Positions 25,901-34,914 of a stretch of DNA of 64,000 nucleotides are shown piece by piece. The DNA comes from Albula goreensis. Its lineage: Eukaryota; Chordata; Actinopteri; Albuliformes; Albulidae. The notes under the pieces were generated by a model. The model saw only the letters and a program-made list of their open reading frames with translations. It was not told the DNA's origin and ran no database searches. Each line of letters starts with the position of its first letter. The stretch's first letter is position 1. The stretch covers positions 24,295,063-24,359,062 of the forward strand of contig CM040755.1 of assembly GCA_022829145.1 (NCBI GenBank). The letters are read 5' to 3'. Made by a program: the position numbers and the translations under genes.

Positions 25901-28455
25901 TATACAATGCAGCACACGGAATGTAACTGAGCAATGCATTTATCTGATATAAATTAGAGGAAATTCCGCCTGGAGGTCCATTATTATCAAGGGCACACAG
26001 ATGTGCGTTTTCAGTACCTCTCTTTTCATTCGTGTTTGTAGTCATTGGCATTTCGCCGGTTTGTTTCATCACACTGCAACAAGATATGTACCTTATAATA
26101 TTAATATGAAAAACAAAGTAGTATTACTTCTGAATGAACAGTTTCAATATTGTGTATTTTCAATATCGCTCTCAAAAGAGATCCAATCCAGCTGCACTAG
26201 CAAAGCCTTCCCCTCCTGTACACCCTTAAATGAATAATGCTAATTATATAAGTATGTAGATATGAATATATATATATATGTATGTCCATTTATTCATTCA
26301 TATGCACTCATGATGAGGGAGACTCAATGACTTTTTAATTGTCTTATTTCCCAGTACAGTGCACTTTCCACTGATTAATTAATTAATAAATAGGCTACAT
26401 CTGTTAACATTTTACAAATATTCAATGAATAACAATTCATTACATTTAAATGCCAATAATTAATTGGAGTATTTACAGGGTTTTATGTCCTTTTGCTCAA
26501 CTGATGTAGGATGTGTCAAACCTGGCACACACCCAATTTGTGAAAAACTACGGTCATCTCAAAAATTAAATTGTATGTGATTCACATAACATACCACAAG
26601 AGGGCGGCATGCACAAAATTATGCAACACTACTGTTCACCTTTGCAGCCGTTCCTGTAGGTCCACTTCCCTGGTTTTACTGAGAGTCGTGTTAACAGGAT
26701 AACAGGTAAAGCAAATGAAAAACATCAAATGAAAGAACACTCTATTGGGGCAGTTTGGAGGAACACATATAATAGGGTGGAAAAAACATCACAGATGAAA
26801 CAATCCTACCCAAGCCTATCACACCAGAGATCAGGCCTTAAACATCAGGCACCCATGGAGAGGTCATACTTTCACCCCATGTGTTTTAGTCTCTGATCAC
26901 CCACATGACCTTCTCCTCCACGGCGTTTTATGTAACCAACTAAAATAGTGATTTGTTGAGGAAAGAAAGATTAAGACAATTTTATATGATTGTGACTCCA
27001 AACCAAGGTACCCCAGTGAGATTTAATGACGTAATAACACTTCCACTTTTAGAATGAACCCTTCAACTGGGGAAGCACCAGTTTTAGATATGACATCACA
27101 TAAAAAAAAGAATTTAATTCCTGAAAAGATTCAATTTAAAAACACAAAAAATTGTTCATGATAAATTATAGTTCAGGAAATCGGTAAGGAATTTCAATAC
27201 TGAAACAACAATACTGGTCCACATCCACCCCTCCCCCGAACAACTCGTGCTGCGATTTAAAAAAAAAATGAAGTCCATGAGAATTTTATGAGACCAAACT
27301 ACGCCTCAAACAAGTAAAGGTGATAGCAGAGTTCTGTACATTACTCTTGAGGCCGTTGCAGTGCCTAGTTACACTAAAACGTATTCAAGAGTAAAAGTAT
27401 CAGCTTGCATAAAATAAATATATCTGTGGCCTTTAGAGTGTCTACCATTCAAAGTCCATCTAGTTAGACCAGGAACTAGCATCGTAGAAAAAAAAATCCT
27501 TACAGGCCTGTATTTGGAAAGTAGCAGATGCGACTGGCACTGAAAGTACCCTACATTTCCAACGTCCCTTTTAATTCCTAGTGTAAATATACTGTACGTA
27601 TTTTCAAATAAGTTACAAAATGTAGCCTTACGCTTGCACTGCGATTTTTATGATTTGTAGTGTAATCGATTAGCAAGCACGCTAGCTACCTTGGACATAA
27701 GTGCATAATATGACACGTTTTTTAATTTAATATAAAGACTTATTTTGCCAGGGTATTTCGTAGGAGACAAATACGGCTGTAAACAACTACTTGAGGACCA
27801 GCTAGGTCGCCAAAAATGTTTGTAAGCATTGCAAATTTAGAAGCTGAGTCTGTAATGTTAGCCAAGTTAGGCATCTTAAGGGACAGGAAATGTGCACCAT
27901 CACAGAAAACGGGCTAGATAAATAAATTAGCTTCTACTAGAACGTCTTTACAGTATTCATGTTTGTGCAAACTGAACACGATATTCACATGCATGTATTG
28001 TGCCCGTCCTAGTTTGGTTAGCTTTAACAGGGTGACTGATACAGCCTTCAATGATTTATGACATATCTATTAAAATGTCTGCTGGAATAAACACATGCAA
28101 CACGTGATAAGGAAGTTTCTAGAAATACTAGCTCGCCAAAAACTTTCATTTTCCAGTGGCTAGTGCAGCAAATTCTAATGTGCAATGCTCAATGCATTGC
28201 CAATTTTTTCAATAACATACGTATTGCGTAATTCAACCTGCACTGGCAATGCACACACTGCCAGCAATTTATCACGTTGCATGAATTAGGTCACATCGCT
28301 GACTAGGTCCGCGTGGACGTGCACGATCATTTAAACCCAACGGATTGGCGTTCTTTGGGCATTTTCCACCTATCTTGTTTTACCTTTTTCTGTTCCTCGC
28401 GAAGTCGGCGAACTCCCTGCGGGAACTCATCTTTCGTTTTATTTCTTTCAGACAT
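10273..28455 (-). CDS. uri1: URI1, unconventional prefoldin RPB5 interactor (11 exons)
   Basis: Exons: 28455-28384, 24181-24147, 22550-22472, 22090-21954, 18605-18514, 17986-17926, 16572-16386, 15434-15161, 13932-13784, 11529-11289, 10458-10273. All junctions are GT/AG and phases agree once one base is discounted in exon 4, giving 503 aa (human 535). URI1 is the alpha-type prefoldin subunit of the R2TP/prefoldin-like complex and binds RPB5. Residues about 15-140 are the prefoldin domain, including LREEQ, GDNWFAK and the coiled coil EARVGFTEEFDK. Exon 8 (221-312) holds an acidic Asp/Glu run followed by FFSHTVEPKK. Exon 10 holds RKSILKSRSRENSVCSDTSE, identical to human as I recall it, and the end is KRVSKFKASRLQQK. 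Exon 2 is only 35 nt and less conserved, ending QIQHW. The start is the first ATG after an in-frame stop. The extra G at 21981-21982 breaks exon 4. Confidence 0.93.
11910..12740. repeat. 70-bp minisatellite in uri1 intron 9
   Basis: About 12 head-to-tail copies of a 70-bp unit; GCCCCAAGAC recurs at 11941, 12011, 12081 and so on. Copies differ by single substitutions (GAGACCC/GACACCC, GCCTCAC/GTCTCAC) and one copy near 12475 is a base short. The minus (transcribed) strand is G-rich and open in a repeating pattern that is not protein-like. Confidence 0.96.
12919..12969. repeat. (TA)n(GA)n compound microsatellite
   Basis: About 12 TA units run directly into about 13 GA units, in uri1 intron 9. 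Confidence 0.93.
13459..13660. mobile_element. Possible fold-back element (MITE-like) in uri1 intron 9
   Basis: ACCCTTAAAGG at 13507-13517 is the exact reverse complement of CCTTTAAGGGT at 13609-13619, and both lie beside a GGGG/CCCC run. Farther out, AAGGTTC near 13463 pairs with GAACCTT near 13651. The nested inverted repeats with no coding content suit a short non-autonomous DNA transposon. I cannot assign a family or find clear target-site duplications. Confidence 0.4.
16329..16369. repeat. (TG)n microsatellite next to uri1 exon 7
   Basis: About 20 TG units, broken once by TTTG, starting 17 bases inside the intron from the exon 7 splice donor (exon end 16386). It therefore lies on the minus strand as a CA run just after the 5' splice site, where CA tracts can bind hnRNP L. 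Confidence 0.93.
19540..19850. promoter_or_regulatory. Candidate conserved non-coding element (uri1 intron 4)
   Basis: About 300 bases of non-repetitive, mixed-composition intronic sequence with no open coding frame, containing homeodomain-like ATTAAAT/CAATTAG motifs and a CAGCTG E-box. The texture resembles vertebrate conserved non-coding elements and differs from the flanking GT array. This is inference from appearance only. Confidence 0.3.
19884..19964. repeat. (GT)40 microsatellite in uri1 intron 4
   Basis: An uninterrupted alternating GT run of about 81 bases, the longest dinucleotide array in the window and a potential Z-DNA former. Confidence 0.97.
20160..20460. promoter_or_regulatory. 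Candidate regulatory element with POU octamer (uri1 intron 4)
   Basis: Non-repetitive AT-rich intronic sequence containing a perfect octamer ATGCAAAT (20181-20188) only three bases after a SOX-type ACAATGG (20171-20177). The paired POU and SOX motifs and low repeat content suggest an enhancer. The SOX half-site is in the opposite orientation to the canonical SOX2-OCT4 composite. No function is shown. Confidence 0.3.
20575..20775. repeat. Old interspersed repeat fragment (uri1 intron 4)
   Basis: The stretch running from GCCCAGCAGACAGCC through GGTTAAGTACCCTGGCTCAA and ACCTGGGGATTCAGCACTG to CCAGTTCCTAACCACCAG follows a pattern I recognise from very common fish interspersed repeats (SINE/LINE tail type). 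The exact family is not assigned. Confidence 0.45.
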
Positions 28456-28760
28456 ACTCCACGTGTTTATAAAACGAAATGTGAGTTTTATGAGCAACAA
28501 AATTAAAACTCAGGGGTTGTGAGTCCTAAAGAAATGTTTATGGATGCAATTGCAGGAATTTTCCAGGTCGTCCGGTCTCCTTGTACTCATCAATGGAGCA
28601 GCGGCAGTTATCCAAGACTTCGGGAGTGAGACCATTTCACATTCGCATTTTAGGGTTTCAACGTTTCCCAAAAATTTCCACTGAATATCGTTTCCCCAGG
28701 AGTCTCAGCGTCGTTCCTCAGTCTGCGCCATGTTCCTCTATCTTTTTCGCAATGTACTCT
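28456..28760 (-). promoter_or_regulatory. uri1: uri1 5' leader and proximal promoter
   Basis: Just upstream of the uri1 start is a CACGTG E-box (28460-28465). The minus strand reads AACATGGCGCAG at 28734-28723, a YY1-like element of the kind found just downstream of vertebrate housekeeping start sites. That same ATG (28731) opens an 8-codon upstream reading frame ending TGA. A longer upstream frame runs 28635-28510 (41 codons), in the same phase as uri1 but closed by TGA. The transcription start is inferred to be near 28740-28760. Confidence 0.45.
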
Positions 28761-30426
28761 GGGTAAATCCTCCGAATCACAACAAAGCCACTGCTGGCTG
28801 AATGAGCCTTGTGGCTGACGTAGGCGTCTTTTAACGTAGTGAAAACTGCTGGCCTATTCCTGGATTACATCCACGGCAATAAACAATTGTGAGGTTTATT
28901 AATTTGTTACCGTAGTATTTATTTTTCTCGACCTTGCATCAGCTTTCAAAGCTGCTAAGTTGCAAACATGATATGGTTCAAAATGCGTGGACTCCTGCTT
29001 TTTCAGACTTGCCAGCTTTGTGAAGCATCGGTTTACGCTCATTATGTATTCATTGTCGCAGACAGTGAAATGTAAACGCTGTATTGAGACAATGCCGTTA
29101 TGTTTACTTACTCTTGCATGCAACATTGTAAGTTTTTGTCAAATACAATAATTCCTTTACAATATGGGAAACAAATACGGACTGCATAATTTCGGTTTGC
29201 CATTTATAAAATATGTGCAGGATATCCAGTGCTGGTGAGGGATTAAACGTTCATAACTTGCGTTTCCTTAGCGAAGCACTGAGGCTTAATCACTGTAGGT
29301 TCCAGTCTGGGCAAAGTCATTTGCTATTATAATCAAGACCCTCAGATTACTTCCTCAACTTCCAAAAATGTTCCATCCACACACAAGCTACCTGTTATGA
29401 TCACTCATCTGTGAGAGACGTATCTGCTTAACTTGGATCCAGATATGTGGGTTGTTACCAGTGGTAAATTAAGATGCAGTAGGTGTATACAGTTTGGTTC
29501 CAGAGGTCCATGTGTGGATGCTGACCACACAGTGGTTCACTAAATCCAAAGTTTATCTGGTACACCAAATCATGCACTATAATACTTTATATTTTAGTAC
29601 AGTATTTGCTGTAGGTGGTAGCTTATTAGAGTTGCATAAACCCTCTGGGTCAGGTATTCTACACTTGATCTAACTACAGCCACATTTAAATGTCCAGAGT
29701 AGATCTCATTTAACGGTATGTGACAAATCTGACTTGGAGGCATTTGCAAATCATGTGAGAATGCATTGAAGGGGACAAAGTGTATGTAAATAACAATGGA
29801 TAGAATCAATGCAATGACCGTAGACAAGAGTGGTATGACAACAATTACACAGGAGAAGCAATGGATTCCCAATGCAGCTACATCAGGAGATGGCTGTTGC
29901 AGCAGGAAGCAAAGTATATCCATCATCTGACACAACCTCACCAGGGGTGTGGGCAGAGCACACCTTCCACTGGCATAAATTCTGAGCATACAATTAACTT
30001 ATTGTCGTGAGTATCGCCATGATACTGTTCAGAGTATATTGAATGAGTAAAGTCTTATTTGGAGACAACAGAATATCGTATATGCAGGACGCATGTATTA
30101 ATGGCTATACTGTTAAATGAAGGATCATGGGAACTTTAACACACCTGCGCATCATCCAAATAAACCAACAATGGTTCCTCAAAAAGATAGGATCCCTTCC
30201 TGCACACCAACAAAACTTCCAAAACCAAACTGGACTTTGTGTTGTTCCACTCAAGACCCTATATATAATTTGTAACATACTTTGGATTGGCTCCCTTTTG
30301 TGTTACCCACAAACCAGTGGTTTCACCCACACAGGTAAACACACAAACATACACCAAATAGATACTACTGCTGGATTGTTCTTAACATCAAAAAACATGA
30401 ATGAAAATTAAGTTGCAGAGTACACT
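28761..30426. other. Intergenic region between slc7a6os and uri1
   Basis: About 1.7 kb separating the 3' end of slc7a6os from the uri1 promoter. I see no exon, RNA gene or clear repeat. A TGACG CRE half-site lies at about 28816-28820. Confidence 0.5.
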
Positions 30427-30432
30427 TTTAAT
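30427..30432 (-). promoter_or_regulatory. Candidate polyadenylation signal of slc7a6os
   Basis: ATTAAA on the minus strand, about 300 bases after the slc7a6os stop codon. It is a common variant hexamer; no AATAAA is closer. Confidence 0.35.
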
Positions 30433-30733
30433 TGGAAGCTTTATGTACACATATATATATTTACAGTTCTCCATTTTAACTGCCATCATCCACCAAACAG
30501 TCAGAACCACTTCCCAGACAGCCAAATTTATGTTTGCATTCAACAAATGACACATACGCACACCAAATAACTCAACACCTATACATACACACAATGAATC
30601 AAACTCACTCCACACAAATGCACTTAACACTTAGATACACACTTACATTCAACACTTACACACTTTAAAATAACCTCAATCCAAACACACACAAGGGGGA
30701 GCAGGAGTTGCCCGTTATCGCTCTGGCAATGTC

Positions 30734-33700
30734 TCAGTCTGAATCCGACCCCTCAGTTTCTTCATCCTCGTCATCCTCACCGTATTCACGCAGGACTTCT
30801 CTCTGGTACCTCGCCCAAGACCTATGGCCGATCCCCTGTTCGTCCTCCCCAAATCCTAAAAAGCAACACACCTTCCAGGTTAGGAGACCGCTGTGGAAAG
30901 ATGGTCAATAAGCACCATCAAGGGTGAAAGAGTGATGTAGTCAGATATTAGGACCACTGGAAGGGGGAACTGGTGTGCAGCCCAGAGTAAATGATGAATT
31001 TACTCCCTGTTGGTTTACATTCATGCTCCACAAACATTTCAGAACCACAGACAGAACACTCATGATCACAGAGCAAAGACTGATGTTTAACTTTCAGGGC
31101 AAGTAGGATGGGTTATGGGACTGAATACCAAGGATTCATCTTATACAAGCAAACTGCATAGAACATACCTGTAATGGTCTATGTATCATAAATTCAATAT
31201 CTGACAACACCTGAATGACTTCAATCAGTCAATAGACACTATGCATCACATAAAAAATCTAAAATGATGTGTGCTGGTCAAGCAATATTTCACCATACAA
31301 ATGAAGATAATAGTAATGTAACATATTGACTTAAGTCATGGAGATGACATACTGTGGATGACAGGAATGTATCAATACTAATGTAGCATCTGTGACTATG
31401 GTGTTTCTTTGATGTGAGACACAACCTCAGTGACTCCGTGATATCAATTAACTATACAATGTAACTGGAACCCAGAGACTCACATACCTGTATAGCGTCC
31501 CCCAAAATCACTGTCGTCCTCACTGCCCTCCTCATCCGGGTAGTCGTTCCTCCAGTTCCCTTCCTCATTTTCATCATCCTCATCCTCATACACCTCTTCA
31601 TCTCTAGGGTCCTCCTCAGGCACCTGAAATCACAACCACCCCAAGGTGAACTTACCTCCAACACAGTTCATCATCATAAAGCTGAATGTATACCATGGAC
31701 AGCCTCTGGAAATAAACCCTGCAACCTCGATAGAGAGCTAACAACTCTTTGAGACAGACTGAAACACAATTTTTGTAGTATTGCCAATTAGCACTCGGTA
31801 CATGCCACAATGCTTTCATTGCTAAGTTCTGACACCAGTGTTACAGCAATATGTGCGAGTATTAAGGCATGGGTAAGAGAGGGATGTAGATTCATGTTTT
31901 TGAGTATGAGTGTGCTATACATTGGCCTGGATTAATATCATCTGAAAACACAGACATTAGATCATCTATAGCCACCCTGTGATATTATGGATGGTGCTGA
32001 TCTGGGATCAGCCCTCACCAGCTCACTCTCATCCACGTATGGCCTGACAGACAGAATGTCCTGAATCCACCCAGGGGTGACTGTTTCCTGGTAGTACAGG
32101 TCGTAAACGTAGTCATCCTCCTTCTCCCGGTGCTCAGCTCCCACTCCGTCTCCCGACAAACTCAGCCTCTCTCGGATCATCTTCACCGAGTTGCACAGGA
32201 TTGTTTCCGGGTCAGAGGTAACAGGCTGCGTGGAGGAAAAAAGAGAAAGGTGGCAATGGAAATAAAATCTTTTCATTTTATTTAAAAATATATTTGTCAC
32301 AATTAGTATGCAAGTATTACAGCAAAAAAAGTTTGTGAGGTATTTTTACATAATCTGACAGCACACCTGTCTTGATGGGTTAGAAAATTAAACAGGTCCT
32401 TTGACATATGCCTTTCTTCATATGATCATTAAAAACTAATGTGTAGCTGCTACATTATCCTTTCAGTCATTTCTGTCACACAAACACAATTTAATCGACT
32501 GTTGAGCTGTGTCCAAGGCCATGCAAGTAGCAACCATTAAGGCAACCATAGCCTATGCTATTTTTTATGGGACATAATTTGTTAGTTGTGGTTTGTTTTA
32601 TCCAAGTGAACAGCTACTGTAAAATATTAGCATGAGTAACAAGAGCCAATTAGAGATCATTTCTCATCATGGGAGGAAGACATCTTACCCTAACTTACTG
32701 TATTGTTTACATTCGTTCAAGTATGGAGTTAAATTCCAGAGACAACACATTCCATGACACATCATGTATCCTGAATCACAGGTATGTGAAACAAACTCAA
32801 ATTTCAGACTAAAACAACCTTATGTCATGTGATATGAAATTAAACTGGCTTCAGACAAAATCAGCTCCCTCGGTCTCCACTAGAACAGCATCAGCAACTG
32901 GAATGCGAGTGTTTTATATCACAGTTGGCGTGCTGTGTGGAGATCAGTGGGGAGCCAGATATCCAGCTCTGGAATGTTGAGAACTGGCCAGAACCGCAGC
33001 CAAACAACTTTAGCTACCAGCTCTTGCTACAGGTGGAGTGTCAACAGATTTACCTGGGTGGGGGCTTTCTCTTCCTCCTCTTCATGCACAATGTCAAACA
33101 CTTGCATGTCACTGAGGTTCCAGTGGGTAGCCACATCTGTCTGTCTATCAAGCCTGGTCTCCCCCCTCTTCTCCCTGCCATCCCTTGCCACGGGGGGTAC
33201 CCTGTCAGCAGGAAGCCCTGCTCGGTGGCTCGACAGAATACGGTAACGTTCTTCCCGCCTGGCGGTCCATTTTGCAGTGCGTAGATCCCCCACAATCCTC
33301 TTGGAGCTGCCAGAGGAGGGGCGCAGGGCATGAGCCACACGCGGACGGGCCAGGGCCTCACGGACGTGTGTTTGGACCGGGGCATCCTGATTGGAAAGAG
33401 ACAAAAGCAGAGAAGAGAGGCTCAGTTCCTGTACATCCATGAGGGAGTTTCTCTCAACCACACAGCAGCAGAATCAAGAGGGGACCAAGGCAGAACAGAG
33501 TGGACAACTTACAAATCATAACAATATTCACTTAACACAAACTTTTAATTCAATAAAACAAAAAATCACCAACACTGTGTTTAAGGCCTAAATTTCTATC
33601 CCAGAAATGTCATCTTAGTTTCCAAGTTTGAGATTCGTAAATGTTACTGCAGCTAGCTCATCAGTTTGTTTTTGTTGAAAACAAATGGTTAAAAGGAGAC

Positions 33701-34494
33701 CAAACCTAGAATATGACCGCTAGTTATCGCTCCGGGAACTAATTAAACACGTACCCTGCATTAAAAAGCTAAAAATACCAGGGCATGACGGCCCAGAGAT
33801 CAGCAAATCATCAAACGTGGTAAGCCAAACAACTGAACTATCTAGCTAACGTTAATTAGCCAGCAGTCACAGACGCTAACAATAACAGCACTGCTACAGT
33901 GTCGTGTTTAGTTTTGATTGTATAGCTTCAGTTACTGCAATCCAAGGACCAAACGTCGAATACGTTAACTATATAGCAGCATAGCAAATCAAATACAATG
34001 GATGGCTAGTAAGCTTTGCTTGAGTCAATAAAGATGAATCAGATAGTAGGCTAACGTTAGCCAGCTACCCAATTGATCATAACGTAATCATTACGTTATA
34101 CCGCTTAGTCAGATAGGCAGTGATGATGTGCAACAACAGCAAAGTGATTTCCTTTCTTCCAGACTTCTAAACGAATAGTACATCTAAATAAGGGCCCAGC
34201 TATTTAGCTAAACCCTCGCGTCTTTTTTATATTTACAAATAGAACGCTTTCGAGAGCGATATCTACCAACACGCAACACCGAGGCTTCACTGCGGCCCTT
34301 ACCTGCGATGCTACAGTGGCAACTAATTTGAAGACTGAATTTTCGATCTCCCCGTCAACGGGTTCTGGTGCAGAGTCTCCAGTTGGTTGTACTGTTGGCT
34401 CTGGTCGGATCCGCTTACATGCCAATAAAAGCGCATCGGCAGGGTCAGTACTTCGCTTTCTTTTCACACGGAGAATTGTAGGACTCGGCTCCAT
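30734..34494 (-). CDS. slc7a6os: SLC7A6OS / Iwr1-type RNA polymerase II nuclear import factor (5 exons)
   Basis: Exons: 34494-34303, 33386-33054, 32225-32019, 31623-31488, 30855-30734. Total 990 nt, 329 aa (human 309); all introns are GT/AG and phases agree. Iwr1-family proteins escort assembled RNA polymerase II into the nucleus. The N-terminus has ILRVKRKR, a basic NLS-like segment, then ALLLACKRIR, as in the human protein. The family core is in exon 3 (residues 176-244): DPETILCNSVKMIRERLSLS, DDYVYDLYYQE and TPGWIQDILSVRPY. Exon 4 is acidic and carries NWRNDYPDEE; exon 5 ends in EGSDSD after an acidic run. The start has an A at -3 and G at +4. The gene is divergent from the ZP gene, with 420 bp between the two start codons. 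Confidence 0.95.
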
Positions 34495-34914
34495 GCTTCT
34501 TTTAGTTCGAGATCAGCGACTCGACAAGCAGGCGGCGCTTCCTAACGAAATGGGATAGTTTTCTCATCGAACACAACGCTCCTTTGCTATGATTGGACCG
34601 ATTTCACTGTTCTACAAAACCATTGGCTCAGAGGCAGTTCGCTTAAGATGTTAAATCAATAAATAAATCAATGTTGTCTTATGTCAAGTTCAACAGCTGT
34701 TTGTCATACTAATTAATCGCCAGACACCCACCTAGTTTGCCAAGTATATAATGTTACGATTCGACCTCTCGACTTGGAACTTGTTGCATTCTGAAGTGAG
34801 AATAAAAACGTGTTCAAAGTGAAATCACTATATTTAATTAATTGCTGTAGACAAATATATATTATTAGGAAATTGGCAGTAAATTTAAATAATTAGACAG
34901 AGCCTCAGACAAAA
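34495..34914. promoter_or_regulatory. Divergent promoter shared by slc7a6os and the ZP-domain gene
   Basis: The two start codons (34494 minus, 34915 plus) are only 420 bp apart. Two ATTGG pentamers (inverted CCAAT, NF-Y type) lie at 34592-34596 and 34622-34626, exactly 30 bp apart and in the same orientation, closer to slc7a6os. No strong TATA box is evident for slc7a6os. For the ZP gene a TATATATTA stretch lies near 34855-34863, about 55 bp before its ATG. Confidence 0.55.
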
